Assembly: GCF_017068395.1 (NCBI RefSeq)
Contig: NZ_CP070619.1
Location: forward strand, 7,192,001 to 7,256,000
Origin: Rhodococcus pseudokoreensis
GTDB taxonomy: Bacteria; Actinomycetota; Actinomycetes; Mycobacteriales; Mycobacteriaceae
Direction of reading: 5' to 3'
Length of the DNA: 64,000 bases
Both the position numbers and the translations under genes were made by a program. This document shows positions 42,880-51,689 of the stretch, one piece after another (position 1 is the first letter of the stretch; every line of letters starts with the position of its first letter). The notes below the pieces were generated by a model, which did no database searches, was not told the origin of the DNA, and saw only the letters and a program-made list of their open reading frames with translations.

Positions 42880-44323
42880 TGCGTACGACGGAGGTGTGCG
42901 CCGTGTCCGCCCGTTGCTCGGTGTCGGCCGGGTGCTCCGGGTCCTCGGCGCGGTGGACGGCGACGGGAGGCGCCGCCGACACCACCGACGGCGTGGGCCG
43001 GTTGCCTGCCTTGATCTCGTTGAACAGGATGTTCAGCAGCACCGCGACGATGCTCGCCGCGCTGATTCCCGAGTCGAAGACGATGTGCACCCACTCCGGG
43101 AAGGCCGAGTAGAACTCCGGCACCGCGATTGGGATGACGCCGAATCCGAGGGCCACCGCGACGATCACCAGGTTCAGGTTGCCGTCGTACGACACCTTGG
43201 ACAGGGTGCGGATTCCGCTCGCGGCCACCGAACCGAAGAGCACGATACCGGCGCCGCCGAGGACGGGCAGCGGCACGGAGGCCACCAGCCGACCCAGGAT
43301 GGGGAACAGTCCGAGCGCGAACAGGACCGAACCGCCTGCCGCGACGACGTACCGGCTCTTGATCCCGGTGATCGCGACGAGCCCGACGTTCTGGGCGAAC
43401 GCGCTGGCCGGGAACGTCCCGAACACCGGCGCCACGGTGGTGGCGAGCATGTCGGCGCGGAGTCCGTCGCCGACCCGGCGAGCATCCACCTTCGTCTCCA
43501 CGATCTCGCCGACCGCGAGGATGTCCGCCGTCGTCTCGGTCATGATCACCAGGATCACCACCGTCATCGAGATGATCGCGCCGATCTGGAACAGCGGGCT
43601 GCCGAACGCGAACACCCGCGGCAGTTCGAAGATCGCACCCTTCCCGACGGCACTGAAGTCGGCCTTGCCGATCAGGGCGGCGAACAGCGTGCCCACCACG
43701 ATGCCGATCAGGATGGACAACCGCGACAGGGTGCCCTGGACCAGTCGGCTCACCAGCAACACGACGAACAGGCTGAACCCGGCGAGTCCGATGTTGGACA
43801 TCGACCCCCAGTCCGGGGCCTTGGCGTTGCCGCCCATCGCCCACCGCACCGCGACGGGCAGGAGGGAGATGCCGATGACCGTGATGATCGACCCGGTGAC
43901 GACGGGCGGGAAGTAGCGCACGATCTTGCAGAAGAAGGGGCTGATCAGCAACCCGATCACGCCGGCGACCATGATGGCCCCGAACACGGAGCGCAGCCCG
44001 CCCGGACCGGCGGCCACTGCCACCATCGTCGACACCGAGGCGAAGGAAATGCCCTGCACCAGGGGGAGTTTGGCACCGAAGAAGGGAACGCCGAGGGTCT
44101 GCAGCAGGGTGGCGGCGCCGCTGACGAACAAGGCCGCCGACACGAGCAGTCCGATCTCGACGCCGGTCAGTCCGGCGGCGCCGCCGACGATCAGGGGAGG
44201 CGCGATCACGCCGCCGTACATGGTCAGGATGTGCTGCAACCCGTAGATGTACGACTTTCCGAGCGGCAAACGCTCGTCTTCGGGTCCGGTCGTTCCGGCA
44301 ACCCGATGTCCGATCCGCTTCAT
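42872..44323 (-). CDS. Purine/urate permease, NCS2 (nucleobase:cation symporter-2) family
   Basis: 483 residues from ATG 44323, 10 nt after the uricase stop. About 12-14 membrane segments. Family motifs are [28 protein letters not shown], the TM1/QH motif and the substrate motif [19 protein letters not shown] (N-x-G-x-x-x-x-T-x-x-x-S-R, in [15 protein letters not shown]). NCS2 members import xanthine or urate with protons. The operon with uricase, HIU hydrolase and OHCU decarboxylase makes urate the likely substrate. The C-terminal tail is hydrophilic and His/Asp/Thr-rich. Confidence 0.9.
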   Translation of the reverse strand: MKRIGHRVAGTTGPEDERLPLGKSYIYGLQHILTMYGGVIAPPLIVGGAAGLTGVEIGLLVSAALFVSGAATLLQTLGVPFFGAKLPLVQGISFASVSTMVAVAAGPGGLRSVFGAIMVAGVIGLLISPFFCKIVRYFPPVVTGSIITVIGISLLPVAVRWAMGGNAKAPDWGSMSNIGLAGFSLFVVLLVSRLVQGTLSRLSILIGIVVGTLFAALIGKADFSAVGKGAIFELPRVFAFGSPLFQIGAIISMTVVILVIMTETTADILAVGEIVETKVDARRVGDGLRADMLATTVAPVFGTFPASAFAQNVGLVAITGIKSRYVVAAGGSVLFALGLFPILGRLVASVPLPVLGGAGIVLFGSVAASGIRTLSKVSYDGNLNLVIVAVALGFGVIPIAVPEFYSAFPEWVHIVFDSGISAASIVAVLLNILFNEIKAGNRPTPSVVSAAPPVAVHRAEDPEHPADTEQRADTAHTSVVRNE

Positions 44324-44333
44324 CGCCGCGCTC

Positions 44334-45227
44334 CTAGCAGAATCCGGGAACGGAATCCCAGGCGCGGCCGGCGTCGGGCGCGTCCTCACGCTCGACCGTC
44401 GCCTCGATCAACCCGTAGGGGCGGTCGGCTGCGAAGAACACCTCGCCGGGGTTGTCGAGTCCGAACGGTTCCAGGTCGACCAGGAAGTGGTGTTTGTTCG
44501 GCATCGAGAACTTCACCTCGGCGATCTCCGGGTGTGCCTCGAGTACCGCCGAACCCATCTGGAACAGCGACTGCTGCAGCGCGAGCGAATGGGTGGTGGC
44601 AAAGGTCTCCAGCATGATTGCGCGCACGTTCTCGAACGTCTTGTCGAAGTCGACGTCGGTGGTGAGGTACCGCCATCGGGCGCTCACCGACGTCGCGAGG
44701 ATCCGGTCGGACGTCTCCTGCAGGGTGGTGTACTTGTCTTTCGGGTATCCGCGGAACTCCGAACCCGTCGACTTCAACACGACCATGTTGCTGAGACCGG
44801 ACACGATCCACGTCCGATCGCCGTCGATGGTGACCACGGTGTTCCGCCGTTCGTCACTGGATCGGACGAAGGAATGGTCGTGGCCCTCGCCGTCGACCGG
44901 GATCCGCGCCCACGAGTACTGCTCGATCTCCCAGCGGCCGCCCGTGATCCATTCGAACTCGCCGGTGAAGTGCTTTCCGAGACGCATCGCGAACGTCTCG
45001 ATCGCGCCGACGCCGGCGCGAGCGAACGCGTACACCGTGTTCTTCTGAGTGTCCGTGGCCACGACGTGCGCGTTGTCGCCTTCGGTGTGTACCGCGTCGA
45101 GGTCTCCGCGCAGTTGCGAAGTCACGCTGACGTCTTCGATCTCGTGTCGCTTGGTGTCCCGGGTGATCTTGACCAACCGGACTTCCGCCTTGCCGTACTG
45201 GTTCTGGCCGAGCACGATCTTGCTCAT
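44334..45227 (-). CDS. uox: Urate oxidase (uricase)
   Basis: 297 residues from ATG 45227 (MSKIVLGQNQYGKAEVRLVKI). Recognisable uricase blocks are LRGDLDAVHTEGDNAHVVATDTQKNTVYAFA (Thr-Asp-Thr-x-K-N-T, substrate site), HDHSF, SGLSNMVVLKSTGSEFRGYPKDKYTTL and SMPNKHHFLVDLEPFG (active His region). It converts urate to 5-hydroxyisourate with oxygen and no cofactor, in the cytoplasm. It starts 2 nt after the HIU hydrolase stop. Length and motifs are normal. Confidence 0.95.
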   Translation of the reverse strand: MSKIVLGQNQYGKAEVRLVKITRDTKRHEIEDVSVTSQLRGDLDAVHTEGDNAHVVATDTQKNTVYAFARAGVGAIETFAMRLGKHFTGEFEWITGGRWEIEQYSWARIPVDGEGHDHSFVRSSDERRNTVVTIDGDRTWIVSGLSNMVVLKSTGSEFRGYPKDKYTTLQETSDRILATSVSARWRYLTTDVDFDKTFENVRAIMLETFATTHSLALQQSLFQMGSAVLEAHPEIAEVKFSMPNKHHFLVDLEPFGLDNPGEVFFAADRPYGLIEATVEREDAPDAGRAWDSVPGFC

Positions 45228-45229
45228 GA

Positions 45230-45574
45230 TTAGCTCCCTCGGTAGGTCGAGTATGCGAATGGGCTGAGAAGGACAGGTACGTGGTAGTGCTGTTCGCTGT
45301 CGGTGAGGGCGAACGTGATGGTGATGTCGGGGTAGAACGTCGGACGTCCCTTTGCGGCGAAGTAGCGTCCGGTGTCGAACACGATCCGGTAGGTGCCCGG
45401 CTCGAGTCGGGCGGGTCCCATGGTGGTGACGCGCCCGTCGTCGTCGGTGACGGCGTCCGCGACGGTGATCCATTCGGACTCTCGCCGGACCGCCAGCGTG
45501 ACCGGCACTTCCCGCGCGGGCACGCCTTCGGCTGCGTCCAGCACGTGGGTCGTGACCTGGCTGACGCCGCTCAT
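45230..45574 (-). CDS. uraH: 5-Hydroxyisourate hydrolase (transthyretin-related)
   Basis: 114 residues from ATG 45574, overlapping the uraD stop by 4 nt. The sequence begins QVTTHVLDAAEGVPAREVPVTL and ends with the family hallmark YRGS (the C-terminal tetrapeptide of transthyretin-related HIU hydrolases). His and Arg active-site residues lie in VTTHVLD and the Y-x-H region (EQHYHVPVLLSP). It hydrolyses 5-hydroxyisourate to OHCU, the second step of urate breakdown. Confidence 0.95.
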   Translation of the reverse strand: MSGVSQVTTHVLDAAEGVPAREVPVTLAVRRESEWITVADAVTDDDGRVTTMGPARLEPGTYRIVFDTGRYFAAKGRPTFYPDITITFALTDSEQHYHVPVLLSPFAYSTYRGS

Positions 45575-46080
45575 GCGTCCAGCATCCCGGCGAGCCGGAG
45601 GGCGGCGATGTCGCGCAGTTCCTCTGCGACAATGGTCAATTCGCTGGCCTCGTCGTTGGCCAGCCTGCTGTCGAGCGCGGTGAGGACGTCGGACGTGCTG
45701 CGCCCGGCGGCGCGGATCAGGAAGACCCGCCCGAACTTGTCCTCGTAGGCACGGTTGCCGTCGGTGAGCCGCTTCTTCGCCGCCGCGTCGGACGAATCCA
45801 CGTTGGACTGTTCCGAGCGGGCCAGGTGCGCCTCGGCGTCGTCGCCACCCGGGGGTTCACCGATCCGGGGATGGCGGGCGAGGGCGAGTTCTATCTCCTC
45901 CGCGGACAGCGGGCCGGCCCCCGTCCTGGCCGCGGTGAGCAACGAGGAGCGGTCGGGGTACGGCCGGGCAGAGACGAGTTCGTCTGCCCACCGGGGGATG
46001 TCCAGGCAGATTCGTGCCCATTCCCTCGCCTCGGACTGTGAAGCCTCGTTGAATCGTCGGAGTCCTGCATCGAAAACCAT
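45571..46080 (-). CDS. uraD: OHCU decarboxylase
   Basis: 169 residues from ATG 46080 (MVFDAGLRRFNEAS), with GAAGAAGGG upstream. Conserved blocks are ICLDIPRWADELVSARPYPDRSSLL, LALARHPRIGEPP (active His and Gly-Glu), SEQSNVDSSDAAAKKRLTDGNRAYEDKFGRVFLI (the E-Q and K-F-G-x-x-F-L/I signature). It decarboxylates OHCU to S-allantoin. As first gene it defines the operon uraD-uraH-uricase-permease. Its promoter region carries a CRP-type site. No allantoinase gene is nearby, so allantoin degradation must be encoded elsewhere. Confidence 0.93.
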   Translation of the reverse strand: MVFDAGLRRFNEASQSEAREWARICLDIPRWADELVSARPYPDRSSLLTAARTGAGPLSAEEIELALARHPRIGEPPGGDDAEAHLARSEQSNVDSSDAAAKKRLTDGNRAYEDKFGRVFLIRAAGRSTSDVLTALDSRLANDEASELTIVAEELRDIAALRLAGMLDA

Positions 46081-46114
46081 GCGACCCTTCTTCCACAATG
46101 CGAAATAATGATTC

Positions 46115-46143
46115 CGTATAGAGAAGCGTGACAGGGGTCACAA
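46115..46143 (-). promoter_or_regulatory. Probable uraD promoter with CRP/GlxR-type site
   Basis: On the minus strand TTGTGA (46143-46138) and TATACG (46120-46115) are separated by 17 nt, a plausible sigma-70-like pair. The plus-strand sequence CGTGACAGGGGTCACA (46127-46142) matches GTGA-N6-TCAC exactly and overlaps the -35 element and spacer. That geometry suggests repression rather than activation by a CRP/GlxR protein. Both assignments come from pattern matching only. Confidence 0.42.
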
Positions 46144-46299
46144 TTCGTGTCAAGACCCAAAATTGAATTAATCCAGATTCGGACATGAGGGGTTCACGGC
46201 CGGACAGGGGCGCGACGGGTCCCGGGGGTGGGAGCGGGGGAGCGGCCGGTGGGAAGGATGTTGTCGGGCAACAGCTCACGGACAGCGGAACGGCGGGAC

Positions 46300-46767
46300 C
46301 TAGTCCTCGCCGTCGGCGTGGTGATTGAAAAGCCGGGGCAGCGCGAACCACAGCGTCGCGAACATCAGCGCGGCCGCCACGCCGATGACGATCGCGACCG
46401 GACCGCCCACTGCCACTTCGGCAATCAGGATCACGGTGCCGGTCATGGCGGCGGCCAGAAATCCGACACCCCACAGCGCGAACAGGTTGGCCTTGCGCAG
46501 GATGTCGGCCCGGCGGCCCTGACGGAACAGCACGCGATGCCAGACCGCCGGGGCGATGAGGAGCGCCGAGGACACCGTCGCGAGGAGCACCGTGACGAGA
46601 TGCAGCATGCGGAGGCCGAACGGCTGCTCCTCGTACGCCTCGGTGAAGGCGACCGCGAGGAGGAAGGCGAACAGGATCTGCACACCGGCCTGCGCGACGC
46701 GGAGTTCCTGCAGTAGCTCGCTGAAATTGCGTGCGAGCCGCTGGGCGGGTGTCTCGGCGGTGCTCAC
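46300..46767 (-). CDS. DUF6328-type four-helix membrane protein
   Basis: 155 residues from GTG 46767, one nt after the aroE-like stop. The soluble start (TPAQRLARNFSELLQELRVAQAGVQILFAFLLAVAF) and four hydrophobic segments (VQILFAFLLAVAFTEAY, MLHLVTVLLATVSSALLIAP, LFALWGVGFLAAAMTGTVILIAE, GPVAIVIGVAAALMFATLWFAL) match the DUF6328 family. The phrase NFSELLQELRVAQAGVQILFAFLL is its signature. Function unknown. The tail is His/Asp/Glu-rich. It is translationally coupled to the shikimate dehydrogenase gene. Confidence 0.75.
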   Translation of the reverse strand: MSTAETPAQRLARNFSELLQELRVAQAGVQILFAFLLAVAFTEAYEEQPFGLRMLHLVTVLLATVSSALLIAPAVWHRVLFRQGRRADILRKANLFALWGVGFLAAAMTGTVILIAEVAVGGPVAIVIGVAAALMFATLWFALPRLFNHHADGED

Positions 46768-46768
46768 C

Positions 46769-47584
46769 TCACGACCGTGAATACTCGGAGGCCCTGCGGA
46801 TCTCTTCGGGGGACGGGCGCACACCCGTGTAGAGGACGAACTGTTCCGCGGCCTGCAGCGCGATCACCTCGGCGCCCGTGATGACGGTCTTGTGACGTTC
46901 GGCCGCCGCCCGGATCAGCGGCGTCGCGGCGGGCATCGCGACCACGTCGAACACGGCGTCCGCCGCGTCGATCGCGTCGAGCTCGAATGCCAGATCCTCG
47001 GCCTCGGGGCCGCCCGCCATTCCGATCGGGGTGGCATTGATCAGCAGCCCCGGCCGCGCCGCGCCCAGTTCGGGCTGCCAAGCGAATCCGTACTGCTTCG
47101 CGACGGCGCCGCCCGTCTTCTCGTTGCGGGCGATCACGGTGACGTCGGTGAACCCGTAGTCGCGCACGGCGGCCACGACGGCCTTGGCCATGCCACCGCT
47201 CCCGGCCACCGCCACCGACAGCGAGTGGGGCAACGCGTTGTCGCGCAACAGGTTCGCGATGGCCTGGTAGTCGGTATTGTAGGCGTGCAACACCCCGTCC
47301 TCGTTGACGACCGTGTTGACGGACTCGATGACCGATGCCGACTCGTGCATCACGTCGACGTAGTCGATGATCTGCTCCTTGAACGGCATGGAGACGCCGG
47401 CGCCGCGGATCCCCAGCGCCCGGATGCCGCCGACCGCGGCCTGGAGGTCGTTGGTGGTGAAGGCTTTGTACACGAAATTGAGGCCCAGCTCGCCGTACAG
47501 ATAATTGTGAAACCGGGTGCCGATGTTGCTCGGACGACCGGAGAGTGAGATGCAGAGAAGAGTGTCTTTGTCGAGCTGGTTCAT
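46769..47584 (-). CDS. aroE: Shikimate 5-dehydrogenase family (AroE/YdiB)
   Basis: 271 residues from ATG 47584 (MNQLDKDTLLCISLSGRPSNIGTRFHN). The substrate domain has GAGVSMPFKEQIIDYVD (active Lys) and SVNTVVNEDGVLHAYNTD. The nucleotide-binding domain shows AVAGSGGMAKAVVAAVRDYG, a GSGG-M-A-K loop characteristic of AroE. It reduces 3-dehydroshikimate, or a quinate-like relative, with NAD(P)H. The S-x-S motif of typical AroE is SLSGRPS here, so a YdiB-like or quinate function is possible. It is divergent from the molybdoenzyme (85 nt between starts). Confidence 0.85.
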   Translation of the reverse strand: MNQLDKDTLLCISLSGRPSNIGTRFHNYLYGELGLNFVYKAFTTNDLQAAVGGIRALGIRGAGVSMPFKEQIIDYVDVMHESASVIESVNTVVNEDGVLHAYNTDYQAIANLLRDNALPHSLSVAVAGSGGMAKAVVAAVRDYGFTDVTVIARNEKTGGAVAKQYGFAWQPELGAARPGLLINATPIGMAGGPEAEDLAFELDAIDAADAVFDVVAMPAATPLIRAAAERHKTVITGAEVIALQAAEQFVLYTGVRPSPEEIRRASEYSRS

Positions 47585-47669
47585 CCGGTAAATACTAGTG
47601 GTGGGCTCCCATCCGTGCGCGTTCTCAGCTCCGAATACACGGTGACGACGGCAAAGGAGCAAGGCTGCG

Positions 47670-49244
47670 ATGACTACCACGATCGGTGACCGGCACGAGG
47701 CGGCGCGGACGCCACGGAGACGGCGGCACCTGTTCTCGCGCGCGCTCGCCGGAGTGATCGCCGCGGGCATGGTACTCGGAGTGGGTGAACTGCTGGCGGC
47801 GCTGATCGACCCGAACTCGTCGCCGTTCTACGCGGTCGGATCGACGACGGTGGACCGCAGCCCCGCCTGGGCCCGTGAGTTCGCGATACACACGTTCGGC
47901 ACCAACGACAAACCCGCGTTGTTCGTGGGCATGACGATCCTCATCGTGCTCCTCGCCGCGATCGCGGGAATCGTCGAGCGCCCCCGCGCCCCGTTCGGCA
48001 GCGCGATCCTCGCGGTGCTCGGGCTGGTGGGAATCGTGGCCGCCACCCAGCGTCCCGGCGCCACCTGGATGTATGCGCTGCCGACCGTGGTGGGGGTCGT
48101 CGCCGGTATCGCGGTCCTGCGGGTGCTGACGGCCACCGCGCGGGCACCCGAGAATTCGGATTCCGAGGATTCGTGGTTGCCGCGCCGCACTTTTCTCCTG
48201 CTGGCGGCGGCAGCCGCCGCGACGGCCGCGGCCGCAGGAGCCGCGGGCCGCTACCTCGGGCAGCAGGTCGCGGGCGCCGTGGACAACCGCCGCGCCTTCG
48301 CGATTCCCGGGGTCACGGACCGGGCGGCCGCGATCGCCCCGGGCACCGACATCGGCGTGCCGGGCGGCACCCCGTTCGTCACGTCGAACGAGGACTTCTA
48401 CCGGATCGACACCGCCCTGCGGGTGCCGCGACTGACGACGGACGACTGGCAACTGCGCATCCACGGCATGGTGGACCGCGAACTCACTCTCTCGTGGGAC
48501 GACCTGATCGCGCGGACGCCCGTGGAACGGCTGATCACGTTGACGTGCGTGTCCAACGAGGTCGGCGGAAACCTCGCAGGCAACGCCACGTGGATCGGCT
48601 ACCCCATCAAGGACATCCTCGACGAGGCAGGCGTACACCCCGACGCCGACATGCTGCTGTCCACGAGCAGCGACCACTTCACGGCCGGAACCCCCGTCGC
48701 GGCACTGCGGGACGGCCGCGACGCGATCCTCGCGGTGGCGATGAACGGTCAGCCGCTGCCGTTCGAACACGGTTACCCCGTGCGGCAGGTCGTCCCCGGT
48801 CTCTACGGCTACGTGTCGGCCACCAAATGGGTGGTGGATTGGGAACTCACACGATTCGACAAGGCCGAGGCCTACTGGACGAAGCGCGGATGGTCCGCGG
48901 AAGGCCCGATCAAGACCGCGTCCCGGATCGACGTGCCCGCCCCGTTCGCACCCACCGCGCCCGGACCGGTACTCGTCGCGGGAACCGCCTGGGCGCAGCA
49001 CCGCGGCATCGAGAAGGTGGAGGTACGGGTCGACAACGGCGCATGGCAGACCGCGACCCTCGCCCCGCAATACAGCATCGACACCTGGCGGCAGTGGACG
49101 TGGGAGTGGGAGGCCGCGGCCGGCCTGCACACCCTCCAGGTGCGCGCCACCGATCTGGACGGCAACGTGCAGGTGGAGGAGCGGACGCCGCCGGTTCCGA
49201 GCGGCGCCACCGGCTGGCACACCCGGTCGTTCACCGTGGCCTGA
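47670..49244 (+). CDS. Membrane-anchored sulfite-oxidase-family molybdoenzyme
   Basis: 524 residues from ATG 47670, with AAAGGAG about 11 nt upstream. Residues 20-190 hold about five hydrophobic segments (ALAGVIAAGMVLGVGELLAAL, ALFVGMTILIVLLAAIAGI, AILAVLGLVGIVA, MYALPTVVGVVAGIAV and an Ala-rich helix at 170-190). The molybdopterin domain follows: NEDFYRIDTALRVPRL, DDLIARTPVERLITLTCVSNEVGGN (Mo-ligating Cys) and YGYVSATKWVVDWELT. The C-terminal dimerisation domain ends in GWHTRSF. It oxidises or reduces an unknown substrate outside the membrane. The domain order fits SorT/YedY-like enzymes fused to a membrane anchor. Confidence 0.88.
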   Translation: MTTTIGDRHEAARTPRRRRHLFSRALAGVIAAGMVLGVGELLAALIDPNSSPFYAVGSTTVDRSPAWAREFAIHTFGTNDKPALFVGMTILIVLLAAIAGIVERPRAPFGSAILAVLGLVGIVAATQRPGATWMYALPTVVGVVAGIAVLRVLTATARAPENSDSEDSWLPRRTFLLLAAAAAATAAAAGAAGRYLGQQVAGAVDNRRAFAIPGVTDRAAAIAPGTDIGVPGGTPFVTSNEDFYRIDTALRVPRLTTDDWQLRIHGMVDRELTLSWDDLIARTPVERLITLTCVSNEVGGNLAGNATWIGYPIKDILDEAGVHPDADMLLSTSSDHFTAGTPVAALRDGRDAILAVAMNGQPLPFEHGYPVRQVVPGLYGYVSATKWVVDWELTRFDKAEAYWTKRGWSAEGPIKTASRIDVPAPFAPTAPGPVLVAGTAWAQHRGIEKVEVRVDNGAWQTATLAPQYSIDTWRQWTWEWEAAAGLHTLQVRATDLDGNVQVEERTPPVPSGATGWHTRSFTVA

Positions 49245-49255
49245 GGCGCCGAGGA

Positions 49256-49957
49256 TCACGGGCACCGCTCCGCCACCTCGGCGAGCGCGTCGCGGTCCGC
49301 CAGCGTCACCGGAAGTCCGTATTCCACCGCCACCGAGAGGTACTTGCCCGCGTAGAAGCAGCGGTACGCCGGATTCGGCGGCAGCCAGTCCTGCGGGGTC
49401 TGGTCGCCCTTGTCCTGATTGTCCGCACCGTTGACGGCCAGCAGGTTGAACGTGACGTCGTTGGCGAACCGGAGCCGGCGCTCGGGCGGCCACGTCGACG
49501 CGCCCATGTCCCACGCCGCCGCCAGCGGGTAGACGTGGTCGATCTGGACGGCTTTCGCGTCCGCCCTGTCGAACGGAAGCTCCTCACCGGAGTACGGATC
49601 GGCGAGGACGCCGCTCAGCACCACGCAGTCGCGGGTGCCGTCGCGGAACACCACCGACCGGAGATCGATCGCCAGAACGTTGTTGCGGGTGTCGCACCCG
49701 TCGTGGCCGCCCACGGCGTCCTGGTCGTCGGTCCAGGCCGGTCCGAAGACACACAGTTCCCGGCCCGAACACCCGCGCTGGTATCCGCCGGGGTGCGGGC
49801 GGGATTCGACCGTGGCGACCCGCCCGAGCAGTTCCTCGATGTGCGCGCGGGGCGGGCTGCCCGGTGCGGGGCTGTCGCCCAGGTCGAGCAGCGACACCCC
49901 GCAGCCGCCGGCCGACATGATCACGGCCAGCCACGCCGTCACGTACAGAAGTCTCAT
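49256..49957 (-). CDS. Secreted HNH/DUF1524 nuclease-like protein
   Basis: 233 residues from ATG 49957. The N-terminus is a signal peptide with a possible lipobox (VIMSAGGC, Cys about 19). The catalytic part is the HNH fold of the DUF1524/GmrSD-type group: VQIDHVYPLAAAWDMGASTWPPERRLRFANDVTFNLLAVNGADNQDKGDQTPQDWLPP (D-H, N, and N-x-x-K-G-D). A Cys-rich region precedes it (GYQRGCSGRELCVFGP, HDGCDTRNNVL). Such exported HNH proteins are common in Actinobacteria and may degrade environmental DNA. The nuclease activity is inferred from motifs. Confidence 0.85.
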   Translation of the reverse strand: MRLLYVTAWLAVIMSAGGCGVSLLDLGDSPAPGSPPRAHIEELLGRVATVESRPHPGGYQRGCSGRELCVFGPAWTDDQDAVGGHDGCDTRNNVLAIDLRSVVFRDGTRDCVVLSGVLADPYSGEELPFDRADAKAVQIDHVYPLAAAWDMGASTWPPERRLRFANDVTFNLLAVNGADNQDKGDQTPQDWLPPNPAYRCFYAGKYLSVAVEYGLPVTLADRDALAEVAERCP

Positions 49958-50022
49958 GCGTCCCCCGGCGCTCGAAAAATCTCCCCCTACCGTCCAGGAG
50001 TATGCACCGGGCCCCCGACAGG

Positions 50023-50340
50023 TCAGCTGAAGGGCAGGCGCACCGCGGCGATCGACGACACGTGCATGCCGTCGTGACCGATGACCCAGGAACCGCCGCT
50101 CTGCCGGCATTCGGCGAGCAGGTCCAGCGTGCGCAGGAGGAAGAAAATCGCCTCGCTGGCGACGGGGGTGACCGCAAGCCGGTGTGCCTCACCATGTTTC
50201 ATGCCGTCGAGCCACACGCCCGACTGCCCGTCCAGGCGAATGGTGACGATGTGCGTGGCATCGACGAAGGCGTACTTCCGTTGCTCCCACGGGGTGGTGA
50301 GCGCGTACCCCTGTTCGAGAACCTGGATCAGGATGCTCAT
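50023..50340 (-). CDS. Small conserved protein of unknown function
   Basis: 105 residues from ATG 50340. A compact alpha/beta sequence without signal peptide: MSILIQVLEQGYALTTPWEQRKYAFVDATHIVTIRLDGQ, then a helix (ASEAIFFLLRTLDLLAECRQS) and SWVIGHDGMHVSSIAAVRL. I do not recognise the family. It stands alone between the HNH gene and the quinone oxidoreductase; with 65 nt upstream of the HNH start it may share a transcript with it. The reading frame is uniform and well supported by codon bias. Confidence 0.65.
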   Translation of the reverse strand: MSILIQVLEQGYALTTPWEQRKYAFVDATHIVTIRLDGQSGVWLDGMKHGEAHRLAVTPVASEAIFFLLRTLDLLAECRQSGGSWVIGHDGMHVSSIAAVRLPFS

Positions 50341-50413
50341 GACCGACTCCCGAGATTTTCCGGCAGCTACGTCTCTCCAGCATCTACCTCGGACCGGGTG
50401 AAAGCCAGACCCG

Positions 50414-51316
50414 CTAACCGAACTCGATCACGACCTTGCCGCTCGTGTGACCGGACTCGACCGTCGCGAGAGCGTCACCGGCGTGCGCGAACGGGAACCG
50501 GTGGGCGACCCAGGGGTCGAGGGTTCCGTCGGCCACCAGCGCGGCCACCTCCGCGAACACCGCGGACGTGCGGCGCCGTTCCACTCCCGAGCCGCCGAGG
50601 TCCCGTGCCGCGAGGGGGTCGCCGACACTGATGATCGCCGCCGGATCCGTCACCACCCGCGCCGCCTCGGCCAGCGCGGCACCGCCGACCAGGTCGAAGA
50701 CGGCGTCGACCGGGCCCGGCACGCGTTCGGCGAGTCCGTCCCCGGATTCCACCCACGTGGCGCCGAGCGATTCGACGACCTCCCGCTTGCCCTCGCTCGC
50801 GACCCCGATCACGGTGACGTCCCGGGCCGCGGCCAACTGCAGTGCCGCCACCCCCACGCCACCGCCCGCGCCGACGACGAGCAGTCTGCTGCCGGGCGTC
50901 AGGTCCAGGGTGGTCAGCGCGTCGTACGCGGTCCCCGCCGCGACGGGGAGGGTGGCCGCGTCGGCGAACGAGACCGCGTCCGGCTTGTGTGCCGCAGCGA
51001 CCGTGTTGACCAGGGTGTACTCGGTGTATCCACCGAATCCGGTGGCGGTCGCGCCGAACACGGCGTCGCCGACCGCGAACTCGGTCACCCGGGGTCCGAC
51101 GTCGGCGACCACACCGGCGACCTCCCGGCCGAGAACCGCGGGAAGGGTGACCGGGACAGTGTCCTTGCGCGTTCCCGCACGCACCTTCCAATCGGCGGGA
51201 TTCACGCCCGCCGCGTGGACGGCGACCAGCAACTGTCCGGGGCCGGGGGAGGGAACGGGGACGTCGAAGAACTGCTGCGTCTCGGGGCCGCCGTATTCAC
51301 TGAAGCCGTATGCCAT
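50414..51316 (-). CDS. NADPH:quinone oxidoreductase-type (zinc-independent MDR) enzyme
   Basis: 300 residues from ATG 51316 (MAYGFSEYGGPETQQFF); in-frame GTGs up to 51328 are possible. Features of the medium-chain dehydrogenase/reductase family are the GroES-like start, AAGVNPADWKVRAG, VLGREVAGVVADVGP and the NADPH-binding LLVVGAGGGVGVAALQLAA (A-x-G-x-V-G). There are no zinc-binding cysteines, as in quinone oxidoreductases. It reduces quinones or enones with NADPH in the cytoplasm. The terminator at 51367 separates it from the small gene further upstream. Confidence 0.88.
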   Translation of the reverse strand: MAYGFSEYGGPETQQFFDVPVPSPGPGQLLVAVHAAGVNPADWKVRAGTRKDTVPVTLPAVLGREVAGVVADVGPRVTEFAVGDAVFGATATGFGGYTEYTLVNTVAAAHKPDAVSFADAATLPVAAGTAYDALTTLDLTPGSRLLVVGAGGGVGVAALQLAAARDVTVIGVASEGKREVVESLGATWVESGDGLAERVPGPVDAVFDLVGGAALAEAARVVTDPAAIISVGDPLAARDLGGSGVERRRTSAVFAEVAALVADGTLDPWVAHRFPFAHAGDALATVESGHTSGKVVIEFG

Positions 51317-51366
51317 GCTCACGCCCACAGTCCTATCACGAACCGGGGGCCGGATCCGGGCACGAT

Positions 51367-51399
51367 GAAGGCCCGCCGAACCGGAGCCGGCGGGCCTTC
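51367..51399 (-). terminator. Strong hairpin terminator
   Basis: GAAGGCCCGCCG (51367-51378) pairs over 12 bp with CGGCGGGCCTTC (51388-51399) around a 9-nt loop. It follows the stop of the 39-residue gene at 51411 on the minus strand and precedes the quinone oxidoreductase. On the minus strand the hairpin is followed only by ATCGTGCC rather than a long T-run, which is normal for actinobacterial terminators. Confidence 0.7.
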
Positions 51400-51410
51400 T
51401 TCGTGAGAAC

Positions 51411-51530
51411 TCAGGAGCCGAACAGGCTACCTAGGGAGCCTGTGCCTCCACCGCCTCCGCCGCCACCCATCAACGGTCCGAGGAGCTGAACGAGCTGAAC
51501 GAGAACTTGCAACATCTGTGTAGGGTCCAT
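51411..51530 (-). CDS. 39-residue Gly-rich small protein
   Basis: The frame begins at ATG 51530 with GGAGGAAG about 4 nt upstream, a near-ideal ribosome binding site. It encodes MDPTQMLQVLVQLVQLLGPLMG followed by a run of eight glycines and TGSLGSLFGS. The first 20 residues form an amphipathic Leu/Val/Gln helix, and the rest is flexible. A 12-bp hairpin terminator sits 12 nt after the stop, so the unit has every sign of an independent gene. It is too short for ordinary gene calling. Function unknown; a small membrane-associated or secreted peptide is possible. Confidence 0.6.
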   Translation of the reverse strand: MDPTQMLQVLVQLVQLLGPLMGGGGGGGGTGSLGSLFGS

Positions 51531-51689
51531 TTGTCTTCCTCCGATCACTGCGATCTACGAACGGCAGCGATCCCGGTCGATTCCGGCGTGGACAGCCGCC
51601 ACCTCCTTCATCGGTGGAATGTCGTCGAGGGTTACAGTCCCCGAGCAGGGACTTCTCCCGCTGTCGGTCGGGCCTGATTGGATGGGTGC

